Source of the DNA: Spirosoma terrae
Lineage (GTDB): Bacteria > Bacteroidota > Bacteroidia > Cytophagales > Spirosomataceae
NCBI RefSeq assembly: GCF_010435915.1
Contig: NZ_JAAFZH010000015.1
Span: forward strand, 124,001-188,000
Length of the DNA stretch: 64,000 bases
Direction of reading: 5' to 3'
In this document: one piece after another, positions 35,101 through 42,687 of the stretch
How the letters are laid out: each line of letters begins with the position of its first letter
Position numbering within the stretch: the first letter of the stretch is position 1
Made by a program: the position numbers and the translations under genes
Notes under the pieces: generated by a model
Told to the model about the DNA's origin: nothing
Databases searched by the model: none
The model's input: the letters and a program-made list of their open reading frames with translations, nothing else

Positions 35101-35352
35101 GGTAGTTGCTCCGCGAGTGGTTCCTTTAATCGTTACGTTTACACCCGGCAAAGGCGTATTTGTTTTGGCGTCATTGACAACTCCAGTTACTGTGATGTCG
35201 GCAGTTGTTACGTCTGCTGTGGGTATGCGGACTGGTGCGCTATACGCACAGATAACAGTGGAAAACAGGCAGGCCATGAACAGGCTCAGAGAAACACCCC
35301 CGAAACGGGTTATTCCCCAGCCTGTCACACACATACGTAGATGATGCGTCAT
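32170..35352 (-). CDS. SusC/RagA-family TonB-linked outer membrane transporter
   Basis: A TonB-dependent transporter of about 1060 residues. After a signal region it has the carboxypeptidase-like regulatory domain (VTGVVNDAKTNTPLPGVNVTI and FSFIGY segments), a TonB-box-like LDEVVVTALG, a plug domain (AATSLTGRVAGLWV, LLVIDGVPYGN, IDVLKGPTAAALYGSRGGSG), a large beta-barrel and a C-terminal aromatic end (YVGANLQLTF). SusD follows 24 bases after the stop. The start is uncertain: ATG 35352 or the Met six codons later. A 700-base AT-rich region with a GCAAACGTTTGC palindrome lies upstream. Confidence 0.95.
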   Translation of the reverse strand: MTHHLRMCVTGWGITRFGGVSLSLFMACLFSTVICAYSAPVRIPTADVTTADITVTGVVNDAKTNTPLPGVNVTIKGTTRGATTDAQGKYRVVVKGASDVLVFSFIGYINKEETVGNRTEINVKMADDQKQLDEVVVTALGVKREERALGYAVQKVSGNTLQTVKGVNAATSLTGRVAGLWVRNSTEFNEAPKLELRGETPLLVIDGVPYGNMSIGNIPQDDIESIDVLKGPTAAALYGSRGGSGAIIVTTKRGANGKGLTVTVNSNNMVNAGFLMLPEVQHSYSAGLGGVYDPTDYVWGQKLDIGKRAMQWNPISKQMEDMELTSRGKNNFRDFLVPGMVSNNNISLAQSGENGSFRVSLNHIYNKGQYPNLQANALNFSISGEMKVGDKFTLSSQAGYNRKTAPQIFGSGYTAQGYIYNILVWMGPEYDLSLYKDNYWLIPNEQQNWHYKAWYDNPYLMAYEKLNGIEQNKVNTNLTATYTPFPGAKVIVRPGLDMFFNNETRRNPPNILSTRGWVANGLYSIDQRNGYSFNGDALLTYNKTVGKLDIDALVGGTIFSYNNKELYSATRGGIVVPGYYSLNNSIERPDVIVNPNPSSQESLFTITDGTPYGKKQVNSLYGKLTLGYLNSLFLDVTGRNDWSSTMPVSSRSYFYPSVGGSVVMSEFIKMPNWLDFLKLRGSWTLSKKDLGVYATNQTYSTTTADWDNLNSAAYPLTIRNSTVNPETNRTWEIGTSAYFWGKRLKLDVAYFNKYNYNIQRSATVSSASGFTSTLINTKESYVRRGLEVTLDATVIKRGNFQWDATANYSFQHRYFKELDPVYSANNLWTQVGGRVDTYTGRTWVTDRSGNVVHQANGLPLASNYNYLYGYTDPDAILGLANSLRYKDFQIGLRFDGRVGGYLNNYSAYKMWDTGSHPDSDNQWRYDEVVNGLKNYVGQGVKVTGGAVTYDNYGQITSDTREFAPNDTKVSYQTYARTYGDGTRGVTNATFIKLREVSIGYTLPSAIASRIGARSASVSITGQNVWMWAKAFRYADPDKADDTQLTSPSVRYVGANLQLTF

Positions 35353-35646
35353 AAAGCAGAATGGTAAATTTGAGAAAGTAAATATGAGAGTAATACGGCA
35401 ATGCAACAGAATCAGACTATTCTACTATTCAAGTAAGTAATACTAAGTAGTCTGTAGCATCGGGTCGGAGGTCAGAAAGCCAGCGTGGAGAGTAGAAATC
35501 TGATTTTATCATAGGCAAGGTAGCGCTATATACGGTGAAATTAGCGGCTAAAATTAACGCAGTATTAAGCTGTGCTCAATAGTAAACCGACGATTGGAAT
35601 GCTTTAGGCCACTAGTTTAGGGCAAAAAGATGCCCACAGAGCCAAT

Positions 35647-35658
35647 GCAAACGTTTGC
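35647..35658. promoter_or_regulatory. LacI/GalR-type operator-like palindrome
   Basis: GCAAACGTTTGC is a perfect 12-base palindrome with the central CG typical of LacI-family operators (and compatible with the cre form TGnnAnCGnTnnCA). It is 295 bases upstream of the susC start and 464 bases upstream of the glutamine synthetase start. The regulator is not in the window. Confidence 0.4.
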
Positions 35659-36063
35659 GCAAAATAAAATATATTTTCCAGTATTATATACCTAAAAATA
35701 ATGATTATTCAGAATTTAATATTGTATACAGAAATTTCACAAACCTTTAAATCAGCAGATGGAGCTGTACTGGAAAGTATGGGCTTTTTGACCGAGATAA
35801 TCAATTGAAAAAGGGTTCCTATTAATAGAAGAAAATCGCAAAATCGTATTCTTATGACTATATAGCTTTGTTTTTTAAAGCTATAACTGAAAAAAACAGC
35901 CTTTCTAGGGACTTATTATACCAATAATAATTCTTTAAGTTTTTCTAGAAAAATATCGCCAAATACGGTACCAAACAAATTTAAAATATAACATTTCCAC
36001 AAAATCCATAAGAAATACGGTTTGGGTGGCAGAGGACATTAAGAATTTATTGTTACGTCATTC

Positions 36064-36071
36064 TATATTTG
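36064..36071 (+). promoter_or_regulatory. Candidate -7 box of the glutamine synthetase II gene
   Basis: TATATTTG, an exact TAnnTTTG match, 50 bases upstream of the ATG. The spacing to the nearest TTG (11 bases) is too short for a normal -33 element. Confidence 0.4.
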
Positions 36072-36121
36072 CCAAAAGTTCGTAACAAAACCCGTATCTC
36101 AATACAATCCACCTGTATATC

Positions 36122-37156
36122 ATGGCAAAGTCGAAGTTAGAGTACATTTGGCTCGATGGCTACAAGCCCACCCAAAGCTTACGTTCTAAGACAAAAATCG
36201 AAAATGATTTCTCGGGCAAACTGGAAGATTGCCCCATGTGGTCATTTGATGGCTCTTCGACCGAACAGGCTCCGGGTGGTTCGTCAGACTGTCTGCTGAA
36301 ACCCGTTTTCGTTTGTTCAGACCCACAGCGCAAAAACGGCTACCTCGTTATGTGCGAAGTACTGAATGCCGATGGTACTCCCCATGAAACAAACGGTCGC
36401 GCAACCATTCAAGATGACGATAACGACTTCTGGTTTGGCTTCGAGCAGGAGTATTTCCTGTGGGACGAATCAATCGACAAACCACTAGGGTTCCCGGCGG
36501 AAGGTTTCCCCAAACGCGGACAAGGCCCATACTACTGTTCAGTAGGTGCTAAAAACGCATATGGCCGTTATATCGTTGAAGAACATTTGGATGCTTGCCT
36601 GGATGCAGGTCTGAACGTAGAAGGTATCAATGCTGAAGTAGCAACGGGTCAGTGGGAATTCCAGATCTTCGCGAAAGGTGCTAAAGAAGCTGGCGACCAG
36701 ATCTGGGTTGCTCGTTACATTCTGGAGCGTATCGGTGAAAAATACGGTATCTCAATCAACTGGCACTGTAAGCCACTGGGCGATACCGACTGGAATGGTT
36801 CAGGTATGCACGCTAACTTCTCGAACACGACGCTACGTACGGCTGGCAGCAAAGAAGTATACGATAAAATCTGCGAAGGTTTCGGCAAAACGCCTGAAAT
36901 CATCAAAGCTTGTATCGATGTATACGGAGCTGACAACCAGATGCGTCTGACCGGCAAACACGAAACACAATCGATCGATCAATTCTCGTATGGTGTTTCT
37001 GACCGTGGTGCTTCGATCCGTATCCCTATCGCTACGGTAGAACGCGGCTGGAAAGGCTGGCTGGAAGATCGTCGTCCAAACTCGGCGGCTGATCCTTACA
37101 AAGTAGCGGCCATCATCATCAAAACGGTGAAAGACGCAGAAGCTGTAGAAGCGTAG
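36122..37156 (+). CDS. glnA: Glutamine synthetase, type II (eukaryote-like)
   Basis: A 344-residue glutamine synthetase of the short GSII type. It carries the N-terminal YIWLDGYKPTQSLRSK, the PMWSFDGSSTEQAPG loop, the active-site FGFEQEYFLW and INAEVATGQWEFQIF segments, NWHCKPLGDTDWNGSGMHANFS and the RASIRIP-like SDRGASIRIP. It assimilates ammonia as glutamine and uses ATP. GSII lacks the adenylylation site of GSI, so control by GlnE is not expected. The gene is followed by a perfect bidirectional terminator and lies 1.6 kb from a second, type III glutamine synthetase. Confidence 0.96.
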   Translation: MAKSKLEYIWLDGYKPTQSLRSKTKIENDFSGKLEDCPMWSFDGSSTEQAPGGSSDCLLKPVFVCSDPQRKNGYLVMCEVLNADGTPHETNGRATIQDDDNDFWFGFEQEYFLWDESIDKPLGFPAEGFPKRGQGPYYCSVGAKNAYGRYIVEEHLDACLDAGLNVEGINAEVATGQWEFQIFAKGAKEAGDQIWVARYILERIGEKYGISINWHCKPLGDTDWNGSGMHANFSNTTLRTAGSKEVYDKICEGFGKTPEIIKACIDVYGADNQMRLTGKHETQSIDQFSYGVSDRGASIRIPIATVERGWKGWLEDRRPNSAADPYKVAAIIIKTVKDAEAVEA

Positions 37157-37175
37157 GCTGTTAAATAAAATAGAT

Positions 37176-37216
37176 CATGCAAAAGCCGCTCCGAAAATCG
37201 GAGCGGCTTTTGCATG
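37176..37216. terminator. Bidirectional terminator between glnA and a convergent lipoprotein gene
   Basis: A perfect 18-base stem (CATGCAAAAGCCGCTCCG and its complement) with a 5-base loop. Its AAAA/TTTT tracts lie within the stem, which serves both converging genes. Confidence 0.88.
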
Positions 37217-37226
37217 ACAAGTAAAA

Positions 37227-38567
37227 TCAATTTGAATCCGGCAATCGGGTTAGCGTAAAATAACCGTCCACGACAGGGCCGATGAGCGCTTTGGGTTCTC
37301 CAATCTTTGCGAGCCCCGTTGGCTGTACGCTAAACTTCCCGCTGATCACGTCGTTTATATTCCCCACTTTAGTGATCACCAGCGATCCTCCACTGTCGAA
37401 ACGCCCCTCTGCCGTTGTATAACCAGATTGATAGTGATCATTATTACCTATATCGCTCAGGGCAAAGCCGACCGGATTTTTGTCTCGTTCAACCCATTGA
37501 TACGTACCGGCATTACCTGTCCAAACGAAATGAATACCAACCTGTGTTGCTGGATCATAACCGCCGATTAGAAATTCGCCTTTGACTTTCCGAACAAACA
37601 CGTCCTGAATTGTTTTCCAGCTTCCACCGCCAATTCGATAAACGAGTGCATTTTTTGGGGTTAATGTTACGTTCGCTACGAAGATAACTTTGCCTCGCTG
37701 CGTGTTGAAAGCGGCCGATACGCCCAGATCAATAGGGTGCGGAATAAAGGCTGGTGATGTATAGCGCGCACTTGCTGAGTTCGCATCCGGATAAATATCG
37801 CCGATTTCAGCATTAGTTTCCAGACTGTTAATTTCCCATTTGGCCAACTTACTATAGTTACTATCCAGTGGTCTGCCTTCATAAATGACCCGTACGTTAG
37901 GCTGAACAAGCGGAGTAAGATCGTCATCGAGCGAAATGAGGTCAGCAAACTCTTCGTACGAATTAATTTTTGTGTAATGTATCAATCGGAATGTACGCTC
38001 CTGCTTTTCAGACAATGAAGCTATGTGTGGAACCATTCTGACCGCCGAGGCAATCGTCCAGTCGCTAAAGTGCGTAGTAGCAACCTTTACCGTTTGCGTA
38101 GCTTCATCGACCACTCGTTTTAAGGCCAGATTCCAGACACCTTTTTCGTTCTGATACGCCAGACTCAACGCGCTGGCCAGATTGATAGAATCTTTTTGGG
38201 CTGCATACGAGAATTGGATGGTTACGGGTTTGGCAAATTGGATATCGTGAGGAAGCAAACGAACGCTTTTGCCAATACCTCCCGGACAGGTAGACTCCAC
38301 GGTTTGTATCGAGATTTTTGTTGGCTTATCAACGGCGCCAGCTGGGATACGTAGCGTTAGTGTCCGGTCGAGCGAGGAGAGTTCGCCACCGGCCGACGTA
38401 ACGGTAAACGATGTTAGTGGGCCGGTAGGATTGCCAACGGGGAACGTTTCGTTGTCATTGTATGGAGGATCGATAATGGGTTCGCCTATATCGGCAGGGT
38501 CGTGCTTACAGGCGGTGAATGAGGCAATAATTGCCAGGCCCAGCATTAGATAATGTTTCAGGTTCAT
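37227..38567 (-). CDS. Lipoprotein with ZU5-like N-terminal domain
   Basis: A 446-residue lipoprotein with signal peptide LMLGLAIIASFTAC. The mature N-terminal part (about 45-180) contains VTSAGGELSSLDRTLTLRIPAGAVDKPTKISIQTV, typical of ZU5-like domains, and ends with VATTHFSDWTIA as is common in this family. The C-terminal half (about 200-446) is beta-rich and resembles the surface DUF6252-type region, but this is less certain. Its function is unknown. It lies between the two glutamine synthetase genes on the opposite strand. Confidence 0.78.
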   Translation of the reverse strand: MNLKHYLMLGLAIIASFTACKHDPADIGEPIIDPPYNDNETFPVGNPTGPLTSFTVTSAGGELSSLDRTLTLRIPAGAVDKPTKISIQTVESTCPGGIGKSVRLLPHDIQFAKPVTIQFSYAAQKDSINLASALSLAYQNEKGVWNLALKRVVDEATQTVKVATTHFSDWTIASAVRMVPHIASLSEKQERTFRLIHYTKINSYEEFADLISLDDDLTPLVQPNVRVIYEGRPLDSNYSKLAKWEINSLETNAEIGDIYPDANSASARYTSPAFIPHPIDLGVSAAFNTQRGKVIFVANVTLTPKNALVYRIGGGSWKTIQDVFVRKVKGEFLIGGYDPATQVGIHFVWTGNAGTYQWVERDKNPVGFALSDIGNNDHYQSGYTTAEGRFDSGGSLVITKVGNINDVISGKFSVQPTGLAKIGEPKALIGPVVDGYFTLTRLPDSN

Positions 38568-38594
38568 CGTATTAATTGCGTTTATTGTTCACCG

Positions 38595-38602
38595 CAAAAG
38601 TA
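38595..38602 (-). promoter_or_regulatory. Candidate -7 box of the ZU5-like lipoprotein gene
   Basis: The minus strand reads TACTTTTG, an exact TAnnTTTG match, 28 bases upstream of the ATG. No clear -33 TTG. Confidence 0.35.
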
Positions 38603-38720
38603 GATGTGACCTTATGAAACTGGCCTACGTGATACGTATCAAAAGCTACGCAAAACGGATTTTGAGACAATGATTTCGGCAGGAAAATCGAGTCGGTAAC
38701 GTAGCATATTAGCCGTTACG

Positions 38721-38750
38721 TTGGAATATTCACGAAGCCGTGTATGTTTG
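38721..38750 (+). promoter_or_regulatory. Promoter of the glutamine synthetase III gene
   Basis: TTG at 38721-38723 and TATGTTTG at 38743-38750 are separated by 19 bases, an excellent match to the Bacteroidota sigma-A promoter (TTG-N19-TAnnTTTG). It ends 36 bases upstream of the ATG at 38787, which also supports that start. Confidence 0.65.
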
Positions 38751-38786
38751 GCAAATTTTTCAACCCAAAACCACGTAGACCAGCCA

Positions 38787-40976
38787 ATGAGCAATTTTCG
38801 TTTTAAAGCACTTGAGATTGCCCAAAGCCGACAGGCTGTACCTGTAATTGCGCCCACCGAACGAGTTGGTGATTTTTTTGGAAGCAACACGTTCAATAGC
38901 GAAGTAATGCGAGCCCTCCTATCGCCGGAGGCTTATCTTAAAGTAACGGAAGCGATTCAAACCAACGGACAAATTGATCGTACCATTGCCGACGAAGTAG
39001 CCAGTGCTATGAAGTCATGGGCAACCTCTAAAGGTGCTACGCACTATACGCACTGGTTTCAGCCACTAACGGGCGAAACAGCCGAAAAACACGATGCTTT
39101 TTTCGATATTACGATCGATGGAAAAGCCATCGAAAAATTCAAGGGAAGTGCCCTTGTTCAGCAGGAACCAGATGCCTCTTCCTTTCCGAACGGTGGCCTG
39201 CGTAATACGTTCGAAGCACGGGGTTATACTGGCTGGGACCCGTCGTCGCCTGCTTTCCTGATGGACAATGGTGCCGGGGGAAAAACGCTCTGTATTCCTT
39301 CTGTTTTCATTTCCTATACTGGTGAAGCCCTTGATTATAAAACACCTCTACTCAAATCAATTAATGCGTTAGACAAAGCGGCCACGGCGGTCGGGCAGTA
39401 TTTTGATCGGAATATTGCTAAGGTTACCCCAACCCTTGGCCCCGAACAGGAATATTTTGTGGTCGACCGGGCTTTGTTCTACGCCCGCCCGGATCTGGTG
39501 CTGGCAGGACGTACCGTTTTTGGTCATCAGCCTGCCCGTGGTCAGCAGTTGGACGACCATTATTTCGGCTCGATTCCTCCACGTATCAATGCCTTTATGG
39601 TCGATTTTGAGTTCGAAGCCATGAAACTCGGCATGCCGGTTCGGACGCGTCACAACGAAGTAGCACCGGGTCAGTTTGAAGTAGCGCCAACGTTTGAGGA
39701 GGTCAATCTGGCCATCGATCATAACGCGCTGCTGATGGACCTGATGGAAAAAATTGCCGAAAAGCATAACCTGAAGGTTCTCTTTCACGAGAAGCCATTC
39801 GCGGGCATCAATGGCAGCGGCAAGCATAACAACTGGTCGATGGGCACCAACACGGGAGCCAACCTATTGGCTCCTAGCACAAAACCGAAAGAGACGCTAC
39901 GTTTCCTGACGTTTTTGGTCAACGTAGTCAAAGCTGTTCATGATAACGCCGATATGCTGCGAGCCAGTATTGCTTCGGCCGGGAACGAACACCGTCTGGG
40001 CGCTAACGAAGCCCCTCCAGCTATAATGTCGGTCTTTCTGGGCGAAACCCTGACGCAGGCGCTAACCGATCTGGAAACAAAGTCGGAAGTAACGGTGAAC
40101 AAGGGCGATAACGTGTATTACAAGCTCGGCATTAATCGCATTCCGAGTCTGATGCGCGATAATACAGATCGGAACCGCACGTCTCCCTTTGCCTTCACCG
40201 GCAACAAATTCGAATTCAGGGCCGTTGGTAGTGCTGCCAACTCAGCCTCAACCATGACGGTATTGAACACAATTGTAGCCGATCAGCTCAATAAATTCAA
40301 AACAGACCTGGATGAGCGTCTGGTAAAAGGTGAAAAGAAAGAGCTGGCCATTGTCGACATACTGAAGGAATACTACGCGAATTCAAAACGAATTTTATTC
40401 GAAGGTAACGGCTATTCCGACGAATGGATCGAAGAAGCAGAGCAGCGGGGTCTGTCTAATATTAAATCATCGCCCGATGCGCTACGTGTGCTGGTACTGC
40501 CCGAATCGTTGGCGCTCTTTGAGCGCACGGGCGTCATGAACCATGCCGAAGTAGAATCCCGCTACGAAATAGAACTGGAGAAATACATCAAAACGGTTCA
40601 GATCGAATCGCGGGTGATGGGCGATCTGGCTATGAACCACGTTGTTTCAACCGCCCTGAAATACCAGAATAAACTGGCAGAAACCGCTCGTAATCTGGTT
40701 GAATTAGGCATGACCGCCGAGGCTGAACCGATTAAAGATATTCTGCGAGAGATTTCAACCCGGGTAATGGTCATTAAAAAAGGAGTTGAAGCGATGATTG
40801 AATCGCGCAAAAAAGCCAACAACGTAGCAGACACTACCGAACGGGCACGACTCTACGCTACGGAAGTGAAAGACCACTTCGGCCCTATTCGCTACGAAGT
40901 CGATAAACTCGAAGAAGTGGTAGACGACGAAGACTGGCCACTCGTGAAATACCGGGAATTGTTGTTTGTGAAGTAA
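38787..40976 (+). CDS. glnN: Glutamine synthetase, type III
   Basis: A 729-residue GSIII, the long glutamine synthetase common in Bacteroidota and cyanobacteria. Typical segments are VGDFFGSNTFN near the start, THYTHWFQPLTGETAEKHDAF, PTLGPEQEYFVVD, RTRHNEVAPGQFEVAP, FHEKPFAGINGSGKHNNWS and RNRTSPFAFTGNKFEFRAVG. The start at ATG 38787 gives the normal N-terminus and sits just downstream of a good promoter; the longer frame begins at TTG 38721 inside that promoter. It presumably serves ammonia assimilation under conditions different from those of the nearby GSII. An inverted repeat follows the gene. Confidence 0.96.
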   Translation: MSNFRFKALEIAQSRQAVPVIAPTERVGDFFGSNTFNSEVMRALLSPEAYLKVTEAIQTNGQIDRTIADEVASAMKSWATSKGATHYTHWFQPLTGETAEKHDAFFDITIDGKAIEKFKGSALVQQEPDASSFPNGGLRNTFEARGYTGWDPSSPAFLMDNGAGGKTLCIPSVFISYTGEALDYKTPLLKSINALDKAATAVGQYFDRNIAKVTPTLGPEQEYFVVDRALFYARPDLVLAGRTVFGHQPARGQQLDDHYFGSIPPRINAFMVDFEFEAMKLGMPVRTRHNEVAPGQFEVAPTFEEVNLAIDHNALLMDLMEKIAEKHNLKVLFHEKPFAGINGSGKHNNWSMGTNTGANLLAPSTKPKETLRFLTFLVNVVKAVHDNADMLRASIASAGNEHRLGANEAPPAIMSVFLGETLTQALTDLETKSEVTVNKGDNVYYKLGINRIPSLMRDNTDRNRTSPFAFTGNKFEFRAVGSAANSASTMTVLNTIVADQLNKFKTDLDERLVKGEKKELAIVDILKEYYANSKRILFEGNGYSDEWIEEAEQRGLSNIKSSPDALRVLVLPESLALFERTGVMNHAEVESRYEIELEKYIKTVQIESRVMGDLAMNHVVSTALKYQNKLAETARNLVELGMTAEAEPIKDILREISTRVMVIKKGVEAMIESRKKANNVADTTERARLYATEVKDHFGPIRYEVDKLEEVVDDEDWPLVKYRELLFVK

Positions 40977-41002
40977 AACCGCATGGGTGCCTAGCAGGAT
41001 TA

Positions 41003-41112
41003 CGTCTGAACCAGGATTTTCAGGATTAAAATGATTTCCAGGATTTTGTGTTACAATGGTTCAATTGCTAATCCTAGAAATCAATTTAATCCTGAAAATC
41101 CTGGTTCAGACG
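41003..41112. repeat. Long inverted repeat with AATCCTG words
   Basis: Arms of 43 bases (41003-41045 and 41070-41112) pair at 41 positions, with a 24-base loop. The arms consist of repeated AATCCTG/CAGGATT words, for example CCTGAAAATCCTGGTTCAG. The hairpin lies between the stops of two convergent genes, so it may act as a bidirectional terminator, although the arms have no T-run. Confidence 0.85.
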
Positions 41113-41116
41113 AAGT

Positions 41117-42349
41117 TCAGTAAGATGCTAAAATATCCTCCATCATGTAAGCATGGGTACCTAACCACTTAGCGGTACCGTCGAGTTTGGTCAGCTCAAT
41201 GGTAAGGTCATCCCGGAAATCGCTCAGGCAATATTTGCTGATCGCCTGCTCAATGGTATTGATGATGAACGTAGCGGCTTTCGTCAATACCCCATCTACA
41301 ATAATCATTTCGGGATTAAACAGACTGATAGCTACGGCCAGTCCTTTTCCGAGCTGGAAACCGGTTTGGTGCAGCACGTCGATCGCATAGGAATCGCCCT
41401 GATGCGCTGCATTTATTATTTCGTCGATATCGATCTGGTCGACCCGATCCCGAAAGACAGCCAGTTTCGACACCTGACCTTCCGCAATATCGCGCTGCAC
41501 CCGACGAACCAGGGCCAAGGCCGACGTAATTGTATTGAGGCAACCAATTTTACCACAATAGCATAATTCGCCTTCGGGGTCGACCTGAATATGGCCTAGT
41601 TCACCGGCGAATCCGCTGGTTCCCTGAAAAACTTCACCGTTCACCACGATTCCCAGACCAACGCCCCAGTCGATATTGATAGCCAGCACCTGCTTTTTGC
41701 CGCGTGCGCCCCCAAACCGACTCTCTCCCAGCACAGTTGCTTTCGTGTCATTGATCAGATAGACAGGCTTCTTCAGTTGGTCCGAAAACCAGTTCGGCAA
41801 TGATTCATTTGACTGACTTAGGTTCTTATACGTTAGGTTGAGCCCCTTTCGAGCATTGACCAGACCAGGCATCGATATACCTATCCCCAATATTTTAGTA
41901 CTATCAATGCCCGAACTGGCCAGCGCGCTTGTGTAGTAACGAACGAGCGTAGTAAGAAACATTGGATTATCTTCCAGTCTTAAATCATAATCGCAGCGAT
42001 GCACAACGGTACGTAGCGAATCCATAAATATAATTTTGGTATCGTGCGTGCTGATATCGAGAATGGCTACTATCTGCTGCGCTACGTTTAGGCTGAACAG
42101 GGCCGGTCGCCGTCCGTTATTTCCAGTTGCCATGCCTGTTCCCATTACCCATCCCTGTCTCACCAGTTCGTCGACCATGTTAGTTACTGACGGAACACTA
42201 TTATGGAGCAATTTTGCCAGATGGGCCAGGGTGCAGGTACCTTCTGCGTAGAGATGGGCCAGGACTTTACGCTGTTTTTGTCTCTTTTTATAATCAACGA
42301 CCGACTGCGTACTAGCGGGCTCGTCTTCCAGCGAATCAACTAAAATCAT
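41117..42349 (-). CDS. ROK-family transcriptional regulator
   Basis: A ROK regulator of about 410 residues from the ATG at 42349; ATG 42379 would add ten residues. The N-terminus has a winged helix-turn-helix (TLAHLAKLLHNSVPSVTNMVDELVRQGWV), then an ATP/sugar-binding ROK domain with VAILDISTHDTKIIF and GLGIVVNGEVFQGTSGFAGELGH, and the zinc-binding LCYCGKIGCLNTI. ROK regulators respond to sugars or sugar phosphates. It is divergent from the rhamnose operon, so it is the obvious candidate to control it. A TTGGCC-N6-GGCCAA-like palindrome at 42372-42389 lies at its 5' end. Confidence 0.88.
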   Translation of the reverse strand: MILVDSLEDEPASTQSVVDYKKRQKQRKVLAHLYAEGTCTLAHLAKLLHNSVPSVTNMVDELVRQGWVMGTGMATGNNGRRPALFSLNVAQQIVAILDISTHDTKIIFMDSLRTVVHRCDYDLRLEDNPMFLTTLVRYYTSALASSGIDSTKILGIGISMPGLVNARKGLNLTYKNLSQSNESLPNWFSDQLKKPVYLINDTKATVLGESRFGGARGKKQVLAINIDWGVGLGIVVNGEVFQGTSGFAGELGHIQVDPEGELCYCGKIGCLNTITSALALVRRVQRDIAEGQVSKLAVFRDRVDQIDIDEIINAAHQGDSYAIDVLHQTGFQLGKGLAVAISLFNPEMIIVDGVLTKAATFIINTIEQAISKYCLSDFRDDLTIELTKLDGTAKWLGTHAYMMEDILASY

Positions 42350-42371
42350 GATTGGTAAAATAACAGTCTGA

Positions 42372-42389
42372 TTGGCCATCAACGGGCCA
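42372..42389. promoter_or_regulatory. Operator-like inverted repeat in the ROK/rhamnose divergent region
   Basis: TTGGCC, six bases, then GGGCCAA form an imperfect palindrome near the 5' end of the ROK gene and about 300 bases upstream of the rhamnose aldolase gene. It is a plausible binding site for the ROK protein but is supported only by its position. Confidence 0.3.
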
Positions 42390-42397
42390 AATAGAAG

Positions 42398-42687
42398 GTG
42401 GATTTATGGGTAAAAGGCAACTTTTTCAATTACATACTACGAGCAAATAACAGAATTTATAAAACCGGTTGCTATAAATTGCCAGTCAAAATTTTATCAA
42501 CCCAAAACGTGCCTTTTAATAAATCAAATTATGATCCATCTATCAGAGAACGAATGGTAGATTTTTTTAGAATTCTCAGAATAAGTAGGACAGTACAGGA
42601 AAGCACTTATTTCCACGTCCAATATTTTTGACTCAACTAACGAGCGCAACACACACACTTGCCCAACAGCAGTATAACTTTCTGATT
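42398..42687. other. Divergent regulatory region upstream of the rhamnose operon
   Basis: AT-rich region between the ROK regulator and the aldolase gene. One open frame of 77 codons runs through it, but its composition is not protein-like. A TATTTTTG box at 42623-42630 may be the operon promoter. Confidence 0.5.
42623..42630 (+). promoter_or_regulatory. Candidate -7 box of the rhamnose operon
   Basis: TATTTTTG matches TAnnTTTG, 58 bases upstream of the ATG at 42688. No clear -33 TTG at 19-21 bases. Confidence 0.35.

Larger units (their letters stand above)
35353..36121. other. AT-rich divergent regulatory region (susC / glnA)
   Basis: About 770 bases between the divergent susC and glutamine synthetase genes. 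It is AT-rich and holds a 12-base palindrome at 35647-35658 and a -7 box at 36064-36071. No protein-coding frame is convincing. Confidence 0.6.

Noticed and set aside
42398-42631. Plus-strand frame of 77 codons upstream of the rhamnose aldolase
   Set aside because: It lies in the divergent regulatory region, overlaps the candidate -7 box, and its composition is not protein-like.
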